Shown: positions 45,044 through 58,225, numbered from the stretch's first letter. The stretch is DNA of 64,000 nt from Eurosta solidaginis (GCF_040869045.1 NC_090319.1:284739693-284803692); one strand, 5' to 3'. Translations and numbers: made by a program. Notes: generated by a model not told the origin, from the sequence alone.

Positions 45044-47730
45044 ACAAGTAAGGAAGGTTAAGTTCGTGTGTAACCGAACATTACATACTCAGTTGAGAGC
45101 TATGGTGACAACATAAGGGAAAATAACCATGTAGGAAAATGAACCGAGGGAAACCCTGGAATGTGTTTGTATGACATGTGTATCAAATGAAAGGCATTAA
45201 AGAGTATTTTATGAGGCAGTGGGCCATAGTTCTATAGGTGGACGCCATTTAGGGATATAGCCATAAAGGTGGATCAGGGTTGACTCTAGAATGCGTTTGT
45301 ACGATATGGGTATCAAATGAAAGGTATTAATGAGTATTTTAAAAGGGCGTGGGCCTTAGTTCTATAGGTGGACGCCGTTTCGAGATATCGCCATAAAGGT
45401 GGGCCAGGGGTGACTCTAGAATTCGTTTGTGCAATATGGGTATCAAACGAAAGGAGTTAATGAGTATTTTAAGAGGGAGTGGACCTTAGTTCTATAGGTG
45501 GACGCATTTTCGAGGTATCGCAATAAAGGTGGACCAGGGGTGACTCTAGACTTTGTTTGTACGATATGGGTATCAAATGAAAGGTGTTAATGAGTATTTT
45601 TAAAAGGGAATGGGCCTTCGTTTTATAGGTGTTCGCCTTTTCGAGATATCGCCATAAAGGTGGACCAGGGGTGACTTTAGAATTTGTTTGTATGATATGG
45701 GTATCAAATGAAGGGTGTTAATGATTATTTAAAAGGGCGTGGGGCTTAGTTCTATAGGTGGACCCCTTTTCGAGATATCGCCATAAAGGTGGACCAGGGG
45801 TGACTCTAGAATTCGTTTGTGCAATATGGGTATCAAACGAAAGGAGTTAATGAGTATTTTAAGAGGGATTGGGCCTTAGTTCTATAGGTGGACGCCTTTT
45901 CGAGATATCGCCATAAAGATGGACCAGGTGTGACTCTAGAATGCGTTTGTACGATATGGGTATCAAATGAAAGGTGTTAATGAGTATTTTAAAAGGGAGT
46001 AATCCTTAGTTCCATAGGTGGACGCCGTTTCGAGATATCGCCATAAAGGTGGGCCAGGGGTGACTCTAGAATTCGTTTGTGCAATATGGGTATCAAACGA
46101 AAGGAGTTAATGAGTATTTTAAGAGGGAGTGGGCCTTTCTGGACCAGGGGTGACTCTAGACTTTGTTTGTACGATATGGGTATCAAATGAAAGATGTTAA
46201 TGAGTATTTTTAAAAGGGAGTGGGCCTTCGTTCTATAGGTGTTCGCCTTTTCGAAATATCGCCATAAAGGTGGACCAGGGGTGACTCTAGAATGAGTTTG
46301 TACGATATGGGTATCAAATGAAAGGTGTTAATGAGTATTTTAAAAGGGAGTGGTGGTAGTTGTATATGTGAAGGCGTTTTCCAGATATCGACCAAAATGT
46401 GGGCCAGGATGACCCAGAACATCATATGTTGGATACCGCTACTTAATTTATATATGTAATACCTGCCCAGATTTTAAGGGTTTTTTATTTCGCCCTGCAG
46501 AACTTTTTCATTTTCTTCTACTTAATATGGTAGGTGTCACAACCATTTTATAAAGTTTTTTCTAAAGTTATATTTCGCGTCAATAAAACAATCCAATTAC
46601 CTTATCATGTTTCATCCTTTCTTTCGTATTTGGTATAGAATTATGGCATTTTTTTCATTTTTCGTAATTTTCGATATCGAAAAAGTGGGCGTGGTCATAG
46701 TCGGATTTCGTTCATTTTTCATACCAAGATAAAGTGAGTTCAGATAAGTACGCGAACTGAGTTTAGTAAAGATATACCGAGTTTTGCTCAAGTTATCGTG
46801 TTAACGGCCATGCGGAAGGACAGACGGACGACTGTGTATAAAAACTGGGCGTGACATCATCCGATTTCGCCCATTTTCACAGAAAACAGTTAACGCCATA
46901 AAATCTATGCCCATACCAAATTTCAAAAGGATTGGTTGATTTTTGTTCGACTTATGGCGTTAAAAGTATCCTAGACAAATTAAATGAAAAAGGGCGGAGC
47001 CACGCCCATTTTTAAATTTTCTTTTATTTTTGTATTTTGGTGCACCATATCATTACTGGAGTTGAATCTTGACATAATTTACTTATATACTGTAAAGATA
47101 TTAAATTTTTTGTTAAAATTTTACTTTAAAAATTTTTTTTTTTTAAAAGTGGGCGTGGTTCTTCTCCGATTTTGCTAATTTTTATTAAGCGTACATATAG
47201 TAATAAGAGTAACGTTCCTGCCAAATTTCATCATGATATCTTCAACGACTGCCAAATTACAGCTTGCAAAAGTTTTAAACTACCTTCTTTTAAAAGTGGG
47301 GGGTGCCACGCCCATTGTCCAAAATTTTACTAATTTTCTATTTTGCGTCATAAGTTCAACTCATCTACCAAGTTTCGTCGCTTTATCGGTATTTTGTAAT
47401 GAATTATCGCACTTTTTCGGTTTTTCGAAATTTTCGATATCGAAAAAGTGGGCGTGGTTATAGTCCGATATCGTTCATTTTAAATAGCGATCTGAGATGA
47501 GTGCTCAGGAACCTACATACCAAATTTCATCAAGATACCTCAAAATTTACTCAAGTTATCGTGTTAACGGACGGACGGACGGACGAACATGGCTCAATCA
47601 AATTTTTTTTCGATCCTGATTATTTTGATATATGGAAGTCTATATCTATCTCGATTCCTTTATATATGTACAACCAACCGTTATCGGATCAAACTTAATA
47701 TACTCTGTGAGCTCTGCTCAACTGAGTATA
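45044..47730 (+). repeat. DINE-like repeat, copy D
   Basis: Complete at both ends (ACAAGTAAGGAAGGTTAAG to CTCAACTGAGTATA). The central array (about 45170-46410) has ten monomers, one of them shortened at about 46090-46150. The unit with ATTCGTTTGTGCAATATGGG recurs at 45421, 45811 and 46071, steps of three and two monomers, again a higher-order pattern. The GGAC microsatellite lies at about 47568-47584. Confidence 0.9.
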
Positions 47731-49490
47731 AAAAAAATATTTCTATAAAGCATTCCAAAATCAGAGAACATATGACAATAGAGAACCACCAACAGAACGA
47801 ATAGTAGGAAAGAGTAAACCATCAAATCGCGGGTAGGTAATTAACCATGGGGGAAATGTGGCATGAAATTTATCAACTCCAACGCTAGAAAAATTGTATT
47901 TTTATATAATAACAATTTAACTATTTTTTTAGGTTTTCAGTCACTTTTTTGTGAAACGTTAACGAAAACACCGCGTTTTTTGCTAATCTTCAGTCTGACA
48001 ATTTCTATTGCTGTCCGTCGTTGGCGATTCTCTATAGTTTTACTTCTCTGCACAAAATTCAGATTTTTGGATTTTTTGCCTTCTACTTTTTAAAGCTCCA
48101 AATTTATTGATTTGTTGCACCTTTTCACATTTACATATATACCACTCTTCGAACATATATCTTTTTGCGTTTAGTAGACACTTAAAAATGATGTACATAC
48201 AATGGAACAATTTTCCATAATACCTTGTCCAATCTGGTTTGGTTTTCGGTGTAGTGTCATCTTCAGCGTCATTTTTCGTACTTACTTCAAAGCATCGGCT
48301 AACTATGATAGTTCGTCCACCTTACACCTGTTCGCTATAGCACTAGCTGAGAACTAGTTGCAAATTAATATAAAGCGAGACCATTTTCACTGCCAATGGC
48401 ATAGCAATATCATCTAATGATTTAAATCAGTGATGTGTGAAGCCAACAGAGCTTTGAATACAAACACACGATTTTTTGTAGTAGTGTGTGTGTGTGCACA
48501 AGAGAATGTTGAACAAATTTTGAGCATACCATTTACGCCAGAAGTTCAAGCGAAAGCTCTACTGAAAAAAGTCGCTGCGCTCACACGACATGTAGGTGAA
48601 AGCTGAAAGAAATTGCGACGCTCTACAAAGCTCTTGAGGGCATTTCTAGTGTAGCTGTACGTTAGTTGTAAGCTAGATAAGTTTAGACCAGAGGTCGTCA
48701 GCTAGTATAATAATTATTTGGGCTCTAATTCATAGTTTCGAAACGCTCGCTTGTGTTCGCTAAAACATTTGAAGCTCTTTCGAAAATTTAAGATTTTTAA
48801 TCTATTTATTTTTAACTAAAATGCATTGGCTTCGAAATTCCTAAAAGGAAATAAATGAAGTTGACTACCTTTTTGCTAAGGGCCGCAGTACAGATTTGTA
48901 AATTGTGTAATCGAGTAAAAAGCTACATTTTACCCTATGCACAATGCGCAATTTTTTCTTTTAAAGTAAAAGTTAGTGTTACCACATTTGTTCATTTGAA
49001 CACAAAATTACCCATTTTGTTCAATTTTCGTTTTATCGGCTTTCATGTGTGTTGTGTACACATCTACGTAAATAAATATATATGTAGGTAGGAGTTATAT
49101 AAATAAACATGCATTATAAATAAAAATTTATAAAACAAATGATGTGCACACAATACAAAATAATGTGCTTTTATATATTGAAGATTTGTCTTGAACAATA
49201 TTGAAAAAATATGCGCTTTTTTAATTAATTAATATTCAAAGAGCTTTCGCGCATTTTTGTTTTTTAATAATAATAATTACAAGTTATGCGGTGTACACAA
49301 TTTTTAGTTTCTTCTCTATCTTTTATTAAAAACTTTATAATGAATTCGTTTGTATGTATATAACTAGGTACATATGTATATGCAGTTTCATTATAATTCG
49401 TATTATCAGTTTGTATATGCATATATGTATGTATTGAAGTGGTGATATGGATGTGCTTCGGCCTGCTGCATTTCTTTTCCGCCTTTTCAA
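47731..49490. other. Unassigned intergenic DNA
   Basis: No gene. GTCGTCAGCTAGT near 48690 recurs at about 58738 (CCGTCAGCTAGT), suggesting a short unnamed repeat. A TG microsatellite is near 48484. Confidence 0.4.
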
Positions 49491-49492
49491 TT

Positions 49493-49612
49493 TGCTCGAT
49501 TTATTTTGCTCAAACGTACACTTTCATATTTGTAAGTATGTATAACCGATTTACTGCCAAGCACCAACTGTATAATTGTCTATGTAGTGGCCCACACGTC
49601 GTTTACGTCCAC
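49493..49612 (-). other. Possible 3'-terminal exon
   Basis: On minus a good acceptor (CACTAACTTTATATTGCAC then TTTTCTCAG|GTGG) has a branch-point match ACTAAC about 25 nt upstream. One frame reads GRKRRVGHYIDNYTVGAWQ then TAA (49553-49551), another VDVNDVWATT then TAG. AATAAA follows at 49505-49500. I find no matching upstream exon in the window, so this stays a candidate only. Confidence 0.2.
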
Positions 49613-51421
49613 CTGAGAAAAGTGCAATATAAAGTTAGTGGGCATTTTTATACAATTTATTATAAGATATTTTAAACAATTACAAATAATAAATAAAATA
49701 GTAAATAAGTAACTGTGACGTACATGGACACAAAAAAATAATAATATCTGATAGACAAGTTCAATAAGATATACTTCAATAAACATTTAATAGGCTATTT
49801 ATACTAGTATGCTGTCCAATTAAAAAGTTTTCAATCTTCATTGAAATTAAAAATAAAATTCTATTATAGATAAGGTATATCTTTTTATATCATACTTGAA
49901 AATTTAAACTTACATACATACTATATACAGTGGTGTTCACCAGAATAGCACACTTTAGTTAATTTTCTTCCATATGAAAATAGTTATTGTTTATTCGTTT
50001 AACAGAAGAAAGGCAAATTTCAAACTCCACTGAATGGGCTATAAAAAGTTGAGTACTCAGAAAAGGTTTTTTAAATAGTTATAAGACTTGAAGATTCATT
50101 TTTTATTTTTTTAGATTTCTGTGAATTTTTTTTATTAAGCACTGAACTTACATTCTTACATGCAACGCCTTTTTTTGCCCCAACCGAAATAGTTATGCGT
50201 TGCGATAATGTAAAACATGTGTGCAAACGTCAAACCGAAATGTCACGCAGAAAAACTGGAAATGGTTTTCACGCAGCAAATTCAATTTCGGTTGCTCTCA
50301 TACAAGTTGTATGTGCATGAGACATTTTTAACAGAAAATGACTTGTGTGCGTTTATATTAGTTTGGCATGTTAGACCCCTTGCAGAACGGCAACATTGTG
50401 GTTAAGTACAAGTGTGTTGACTGTCAGAAAGGCACTCGACTAAGTTGTCATAACGGGAAAATCTTCGGTTGAAAACAGTCGATTGGGGTTCTGTGTAGGG
50501 GCAGGGAAAGATTGAAACAGGGTTTATGTAGTCACAAAAGTGTTGCCGTGTTCCGCAACATTTTAATTTTATATCATGGTGAAAACTTTCCAGTTCAGAA
50601 TTAGAGATTTTCATCAAAATTTTATTTATTACCTGAGGTTACTTCTCTAAGTCTTAAAACCATAGAAAACGTAGAGTTTTTCAAGTAGTTGTTAAAAAGC
50701 TTTTTAAACGCAACAACAAATGATATGGGTAAGCTATTTTCTAGGTTTTCTATATTTTCTATACCCGACTCTATTAAATTTGTTTAATACAAGAATGTGG
50801 TAACAGCATTTTTAAATAAAAAAAAAACAACTATATTATTGCAGAAGCGTATTTCATAATTTGGTTTATTTCTACACTCGCAGCACCGTCTTTTTGCGGG
50901 GGACTTTCACAGTGCCATAAGTTAAGGCTGATTTACAGATACGCTTTGGTGGTGATGCTTCGATCTGACGCTTTGGCAGGCCCATAACATATCAATGGAA
51001 CTTCCTGCAATTTTTTGTGCTTTGAAGCCATCATTTGCACATATCTTCCATTATTTATATTTCCGCGGTAATTTATTAAACTTTTTAATTTTTAAATACT
51101 ACTAAATTTTTTTCAAACTATCAAATGCAACTCAGCTTAAAATAGTCTTACGTAACACAAATGCAACTCTAGACCTGAGATTTGCATCAGGTGAGCGAGG
51201 CTAAGTTTGACGTTTATCGCTTAGTTGACACACTTAGTATAGTACACTATGAAAGGAAAATTATGTTTTTAGCTCAGAGTAAATGTAAAAAATGTATGAG
51301 TTTAACCCCCCATGTCAGGTAAACTCTGAGTTTAAAAGTTAACTTATCGTTTTGCTAGTGGGTCTTATGGTATTGTATTTTAATTCAAATTCAAGAAAAA
51401 AGTGGTGAACAAACAGTTAAT

Positions 51422-52550
51422 CACCCCTATTCTGCATTTCAATTACGTTCCCGTTCTACGCTCCGCTTTAATCGAAGTTTGGTATTCTGCATTACGACGG
51501 AATCGTAAAGAGAAGAGGAAGAGCAAATGATTTTTCGAAATCAGCTGTTGGTACGGAATGTGTGAACATTGGAACAAAATAAATTAAAGAAAATTTGTAA
51601 AAAAAACACTGAAAAACGTTTATATTTTATTGTCCACGCCATTTTGTACAAAAAAAGCAATAGAATATATTGCCGCTGTGTTATATTTTTTTGAGTGAAG
51701 TGCTTTCATAATTGTAAGTGTGTTTTTGTCGTTCTTTTGGCCAATTCCCTGCCGTGGCCACCGAGTTTTGTTAAAACGGATTCCTGCACGAATATAGTTG
51801 ACATTTTCTGAATTTTAAGGATGCTAATTTCATTGCACTGGCCTAAATTACTTTATAAAGGTTTATTTATTCTTTCCGCAAGGATTGTTTACGTTTTCGC
51901 TTCACCTTCCTCTACGCCGGCAGCTTGCTTTGGCATATAACTGGACCCAACGAACAGACACAAATTATAGCTGTCTATTATAATGGAATCAATAGCCGCG
52001 GCGTTATTTGTGGAGTTGGAAAGCAACGCATACGAAAATGGCCAGGCGAGAATGGGAAGGCAAATACTGCGAGATTTGTGTAATCTATTTGAGATGAGTG
52101 ACGAATTGTAAGAAATTGAACTTAAAAGTGGTAAAGTTTAATGACATATTTTCTTATCTAGGTTCAAAAAAAACTTTCGACTTAACTAGGATGCTTTCAA
52201 GTATGTGTTAGATACTTTTGCGGGGCAAATACGTCCAAGGACTTCGACATCGACATGTTGTTTTTGACCTGGAAACATATAAAAAACAATCATCATCAAG
52301 CCTTCTACGTTTCTTAACAAGTTTTACTTACATTTTTGTTAAAATTCTGTTATAAATTAATAAAAAAAAATAAAAAGAAAATATTTTTCCGCCAACTAAT
52401 TTGCAACTTAGAAAAACGGAACTACGATCGAAATGCAGAATACAAAAAATCGAACGATTCGAAGTTGGATCGAAAGAGATTGGAACACATAATACCAAAA
52501 TTGCCAAATCGAAAAAATTCCAATCCAAGTCGAAATGCAGAATAGGGCTG
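51422..52550 (+). mobile_element. PIF/Harbinger-like element with 3-bp duplication
   Basis: The inverted ends (CACCCCTATTCTGCATTTC and, inverted, CAGCCCTATTCTGCATTTC) are flanked by AAT on both sides (51419-51421 and 52551-52553). A second TATTCTGCATT copy lies about 80-120 bp inside each end. The 1129-bp interior encodes a Harbinger-like N-terminal fragment. Confidence 0.8.
51983..52265 (+). pseudogene. Harbinger transposase-like N-terminus, two exons, broken
   Basis: Exon 1 (51983-52107) starts MESIAAALFVELESN and ends at GAATT|GTAAGA. A 54-bp intron ends CTTATCTAG, and exon 2 from 52162 continues in frame with FKKNFRLN, then a TAG, then DAFKYVLDTFAGQIRP. This layout matches the segment before the catalytic DDE domain in Harbinger transposases (F...FRL....F..L). 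The DDE domain is absent. The stop and the truncation make it dead. Confidence 0.6.
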
Positions 52551-54185
52551 AATAATACTACAAAAAGCCAAATTGAGCTCTTCGGCTGAGCACCACTGTA
52601 CATGCGTTTCATACACATATTCAAAAGAAATACATATATAGGTTTATTGATGAATACGCACTACGTATGAGTTAATGTATTATTGCAAATACTTTATAAA
52701 ATACTTTATAAATTTCCTTGTACTTATAACACGTGCTTACTAAATAACACTGTACAAAAGCATTTTTGGGAAGCAATAACTACAATTAAGAATGAAAGCC
52801 CTACATCCTTTAAGTAAAATCTTGAAATCGTTTTCCATTTACATTGGTCAAATTGCTATATGCTAAGGTAATTTAAGCTTTGCAATTTGTTTAAGTGTTT
52901 TTAGAAATAAACAAATAAAATACCTGTAATACCCAGTTGGGGTATAATGATAAAACTTAAATTTGTAGAATATTTTAAAATATCTCACAAAACCGTATTT
53001 TTTCCTTTTGTTTAAAGATTGTTCGTATAAGTTAGCACTTAAGAGGTAGCTAAAATATTAAATTTAAAAAAATACGTTTAATCCAAAACCCAAAAAAAAA
53101 AAAAAAAAATTATTGAATTGATGTATAGTGTTCTTACATAAATTATTGTTGAAAATGGGAGGTTGAGCATATTAAATATTGCAACTTAATGGTAACGTGA
53201 CGGAGTATTCCAGATTCGAAATGAAGGGTGATTAACTTAGGCTAAAATATATGTATGTCGCTATGAGTATGATTTAATTGTACGTACGTACATATACACA
53301 TTAGATAAGCAATATGACAAAAACAATTTTAAAATACAATAGACAAATAAGACTTCGAAATATATATACCTCTTGTTCAGAATCAATTTCTCAACTAGTC
53401 GTCTGGTCTTGAATAGTCACTATTCGAATTCAAACAACTAGTCATGATGATGATAATCGATTATTTTACTAAATAACTTTTTCTAATCGACCAATCGATT
53501 ATTCGATTATCAAGAGATTTACTTCGAAAGCACATAAAGACAATACACTATTTAATCAACCTCATAAACAAAAAGTGATGGAGCTTTAAATAGATATACC
53601 TACATTGGACATTTTTTTGGTTAACTTAAATAGTTGTTTTGTACTTTCCAAAAACGCATACAAAGATATTTATATTTTAATCTATAATGTAAAAATTGAA
53701 ACTAAACTGAAAATCTTAAAACAAATGTATAAATAACTTCGAATTTTTTAAATACGTACTTTTCTAAACAATAACATTCAATGGGACTTTTCTTTGCTTG
53801 ATTTCAAACGCACTTGCAATTTTTTCGACTGCGATCAGTAGTGTTGTTGTAGGTAGTAGGCGGTGATATTAAAGTTGATATATATTAAATAGTAGAGCGA
53901 GGTGTGTGTTGTTGTTCGATATATACTTATACATATATTTTTGCTTTAACATGATTTACAAGCATTCGTACAACAATACAAACATTATTATTAAGGTTTA
54001 CAATTTTCTTTGTTTTTTTTTTTTTTTTTTGTATATAAAAAACACAATAATATTATTAGCATGTACTGTAGCGGATTTTCGGTTTGGTTTTTTAAAATAA
54101 AGCGAACAACAATTGGTTGGTTTGTTTTGTTGGTGTGTTCTTGGTGTATTGGTTCACATAATTTATTTACGTTGATTCAGGCGGT

Positions 54186-54194
54186 TTACACGTA
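54186..54194 (-). other. Strong splice acceptor followed by a stop, possible last exon start
   Basis: On minus a long pyrimidine tract (CTCTTTCTCTCTTCC) and CTACTTTCAG lead into TACGTGTAA. In one frame this would add only YV and a stop. AATAAA follows near 54165. No partner exon is known. Confidence 0.2.
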
Positions 54195-55585
54195 CTGAAA
54201 GTAGATAAAAACACGTGGAAGAGAGAAAGAGAAAAAAACAAGAAAACAAAAACATTGATTAGTCAAACATACAGACAAATAACATATGGTTTAAAAAGGT
54301 AAGCAAATTTTAGTTAAACAACAACTAACGCCAATAAATTGCAGGCGGTTTTTGGGTTTATTTTTGTATTTAGTAATAACAGAGCATCAGCAGGGTTTCA
54401 TATTTGTTATTAATTTTTAAGGATTTGTTTAATTTTCTAAAGGCAAGAACAGATTGTAGGGTATAATTGCAATGGCGTTTTTGTTAAATTTCGGCGCATT
54501 CTGTAGCATTTTTTTCATTTCAGCTAACGAATAATGACTTAAGTCCAACGTTGATTAATAAAGAGGAACTTCATGAACTCAGTGTTGACTTCCGAATTTA
54601 ACTTCGAAAATTGAAATGCTTAAGACAGATGTTAATATACAAATACAATACAATAGAATTTGAATTAAAATAAATTGAATTAAATAAAAATCTTAAAATA
54701 TAAAAATGTTAAATGAAACTTAAGCATTAATAGTTTCTCAAACATCAATTTGAAGGATTTTAGTCGAATAGTGTTACAAAATTAAAGCACAAACGCAAAT
54801 GCAACAGCAAACATTTAAAAATATATTACGAACTTTTAATTGACTCTCCACATCCGCGTCGATCAAGAATGCAAAGTGTATAAGTGTGTACATTTTAGCA
54901 GTCAGATTTGCTTTGGGGTAAGGATCTGTACTTTAATTTCACACCTGTTTTTCACGAAGGTTTATATTCATTTTAATTTTATAGATTTTTTATAATATTT
55001 TTCTTTTTATTACTTTCCATTGCTATTTTGTTGAAGTATTGTATAGCTTGTTATGTACTAATATATGATTTTACTGTTTTATAAAATTATTTGTAAAATA
55101 ATAAAATTATGTTTATATATATTTGATTCGAATTTTGCGTTGTTTAAATTTTTTAATGTTTGACTGCAGTGAGTGATAGTTTTATTATATCTGTTGTGGC
55201 TGTGTTAATTTTGTGGGTTGGCTATTTCATCTGAAGTTTTTCTTTATATATTTTTTGAGTATCGTTAATATTTCACTTAATAATTTAAATCGCAGTTTTC
55301 TTCCTGAATAAGAAATTAAACAAAATATTTTTGTAGTATTTGTAATATACATATATATTTTTTTTGCTTGCTTATGTTGTATTAAGTTATGTGGCATAGT
55401 GTTATATTAGTTATGTGTTTAATGTTAACAATCGCTTAAAGAAGTGCTACACCGTTAGAAAATAATCAAGTCGTTAAGATGACAAATTTCTAAGCCAAAT
55501 GTGTAAACAATCTGCTTTCTACGCCTACTCCTTTACTACCCAAAAGTTAACAGCAGGTTTTATTCACTTTCACATAACGAAGACT

Positions 55586-55620
55586 CTCTGAGGAAGGTGC
55601 GAATAGCACCAAAACGTGTA
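55586..55620 (+). other. Hammerhead-core-like stem motif
   Basis: CTGAGGA is followed by a perfect 5-bp stem (GGTGC GAATA GCACC) and then AAAAC where a hammerhead has GAAAC. One core base is therefore wrong. Confidence 0.2.
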
Positions 55621-56853
55621 GGGGAAAAGGAAAACTTGTTTTTTTTGTCGCCTTAAGTATTGGCCCATCAAAATTGAATTAATAATTTTTTGTTTATTGC
55701 ACCACTACATTATTATATTAAGTTCTTTCTTTTTGAAGGACACTGGAACGATAGTATAAAAATGAGCCATCAGTTCTCATAGCAAAAGTTTATCAAGTAA
55801 CACTTATTTAAGCGGCTAGGATGCGGCTTAATTTCTCGCGCAAGGCTTTTAGTTATATAGTTTCTTGTGTGCCCTTCTTTATTTAGTCAATAGAAAAACT
55901 GTATTATCAAAAAGAGCGTTCGGTAGAGAAAGCATACATTATTGCACTGAATTCTTTCCATTCTTTAATGAGCACTTTAAAAAATTCGGCTTGCAAATAA
56001 AGAGCCAGAATTTCGTGACTTTTTTGAAATTTTTACTATTATTAGATTTTTCGAATATCGAAAAATTAAGTTCAAAGAAAAAATTTTTTTTTTCAAACAA
56101 CACCGTATTGTATAATTTAATTTATTATGACGATTTGGAGTAGATTTACGCCACTAAAATCAATTTAGCAGATTTTTTGTTCTTCAATTAATAATCATTC
56201 GGTAAAATTTCTCAAGTGGTCTCAAGTGTATAAATGACAGATTCTCAATCAGTCTAACTGATTTTTCAGTTAAAACAACTTATGCAATTGGTCCTTTCCA
56301 CAGTGAACGACTGTCAATATTACGCCAATACATCTGCATTTTTTTTAGCTTATGTCCACTGCGCCCGCCACTTAGTTCTTATCAACATGGTGTCGCAGAA
56401 ATCTCTGTCATATAAACAGGTTTCACTGTTAATAGAGCTATAGAATATTTGATTTAGACGATTAAAAGGGTTAAATCAGAATCAACAATTTTTGCGAAAT
56501 TGATTTCACAGCCATTTTTGTTGAATTAAAAGTTTACAGAAATCTCGGTTGAATTAACCTGTAATTCGACTGATTTTACCAGATTTTTTTAAGTGATTAA
56601 CTTCTCTGTCACGACTTTATTATTTGTATATTCAGTAAATATTTATGATAATAAGTTATATGTATATGTGCACATGCTTTTAGTAAGTACGCAAAAAATT
56701 TTTAACAAATGTGATAAGAGAAAATAATATTTAACAAAATCATGCATGCAGCCATCAAAAAATATTATGGCAGCGTTTCTATAAAACTATAAAAAAACGA
56801 AAAATTATTATAAGCTTACTAAAGGTACCTCTAACTGGATTTGGTTATAAAAG

Positions 56854-57197
56854 CAAAGAGGATAGATATAATAAGAGCCCTCACTCGTTATATTTTTGGC
56901 ATTTACTCGATGTAAACTGTGAGGTAGTCGCTACTTTTTTTTTGGGCGAGATGTTTATAAATGTCTTCGATACATTTTCATGGGGTATTTGTGTTTATTT
57001 TTCCGACTGTATTTAATGAATTATTTAATTCTCTTTCCAAAAATCACGTTTGCATAAAGTGTCAACACCGCATGGATAAATGGGAGGCAATTCAAAAATG
57101 TCCCTCATAAAAAGAAGTAGCGACTACCCCACAGTTTACATCGAGTAAATGCCTAAAAAATAACGAGTGACGGCTCTTATTATATCTATCCTCTTTG
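56854..57197. mobile_element. hAT-like MITE with about 90-bp inverted ends
   Basis: 344 bp. The left end CAAAGAGGATAGATATAATA and the inverted right end are nearly identical for about 90 bp (through TTTACTCGATGTAAACTGTG). ATAAAAG is repeated on both sides (56847-56853 and 57198-57204). The CAxAG start and 7-bp match (8 bp expected) suggest hAT. Confidence 0.88.
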
Positions 57198-57814
57198 ATA
57201 AAAGTTTCTAGGCATGAAAAGACAATAGAGGCAGGCATTTGAAGTAACGGTAGTTTGAGTGCGTAAAGGAAATTGCTACTTTTTTGAGATAAACAATCAC
57301 GAATTAAAATTGTTATTATAAGAGTTTTTTCATATACAAGAGCGAGGAACACTCATTTGTTTGACTATTTATTATTTATGCTTCAAGTACAGCAACAGCA
57401 GCAAATACAAGTTTATAGTTTTAAGCGTTTTCAATTAATTGTTGCTTAGTTTTTGTTTCGCTGATTTTTTTTTTTTTTGAGATATTTGCTAATAGTTATT
57501 GTTAAACATGCTTGAATTGCAGAAATTTACGCTTGTTTCATCGATCTACGCTTGCAGCAGCAATATATTGTACATATACCATATACATATATAATAGTTT
57601 TATAGTTATAGAGTTCATAGATACCTTGTTTAATTTTTTATAAATATATTACGCCCAGAAATCATTTAAAAATTTCTCGTGTTTAAATAAATCAGTAACA
57701 GTATCAGTATTTATCGTCTTCTTATTTTTATAGCGATGATTTTTTTGTTTTTTTTTTCTTCAAACGCCATTCACTTGTTTACGTATAGTTAGCATATGAA
57801 AAGTATTATATGAT

Positions 57815-58225
57815 TTAACGTAATCCTAAGTATTTTTTTCTGTGTAACATTTCATATATTTTGAAACGTGTTTTTTTAGTTGTTTTTTCTGCTTTTAAAT
57901 TTTTTTTTTGTGTATAGTATTGCCTGTTATAATCCAATTTTAAATGTAACCTACTGTTTGCATTTACACAATTCATACATTTCAAAACTTCTGATTTACA
58001 GTCCTTTGCCAAGTGGTTTCCGCCACATTTAACGCATATTTTTTCACCCTTACATGCCTCACTCCCATGGTCGTACGAATAACATTTCATAAACCGTGAC
58101 AATGCCAAATACTCCTGCACCTTACACCTCCGCCACTTGATTTTCAATCTTCTCTGGTCCATCATTCTTTTGAACGGTAGTGGATCACATTCCAAAACTA
58201 CCATATATGTATTCTTCAATTTCAT
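57815..58225 (-). pseudogene. LINE ORF1 zinc-knuckle fragment (I/Outcast-like)
   Basis: A 136-aa minus-strand frame has three Cys-rich units. These are CYSYDHGSEAC (second Cys replaced by Tyr), CVKCGGNHLAKDC (intact CCHC) and CMNCVNANSRLHLKLDYN, the last very like the KC.NC..AN....LKLD.NH element of I/Outcast-type LINE ORF1 proteins. ORF1 binds element RNA. The end is lost to frameshift, and the region beyond is AT-rich. Confidence 0.6.

Larger units (their letters stand above)
49928..52598. mobile_element. Tc1/mariner-like candidate, carrying a nested Harbinger
   Basis: The ends TA-CAGTGGTGTTCA (left) and TGAGCACCACTG-TA (right) match as inverted repeats at 11 of 12 bases beside TA dinucleotides. 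The inverted repeat is short and no transposase is recognised, so the match could be chance. Confidence 0.4.
52599..56853. other. AT-rich stretch with few TEs
   Basis: No clear gene. An A-run lies at about 53092-53109 and a T-run at about 54014-54031. The relative lack of TEs between 53.6 and 55.5 kb, and the acceptor at 54194, might mean UTR or intron of a flanking gene. This is inference. Confidence 0.4.

Noticed and set aside
34028..47584. Direct repeats as a CRISPR-like array
   Set aside because: The arrays are contiguous monomers without spacers, in a eukaryotic genome.
52336..52624. Overlapping frames near the Harbinger right end
   Set aside because: They read through the inverted end repeat; no transposase domain.
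53906..54198. Phe-rich frames around 54 kb
   Set aside because: Generated by the long T-run and AT-rich DNA.
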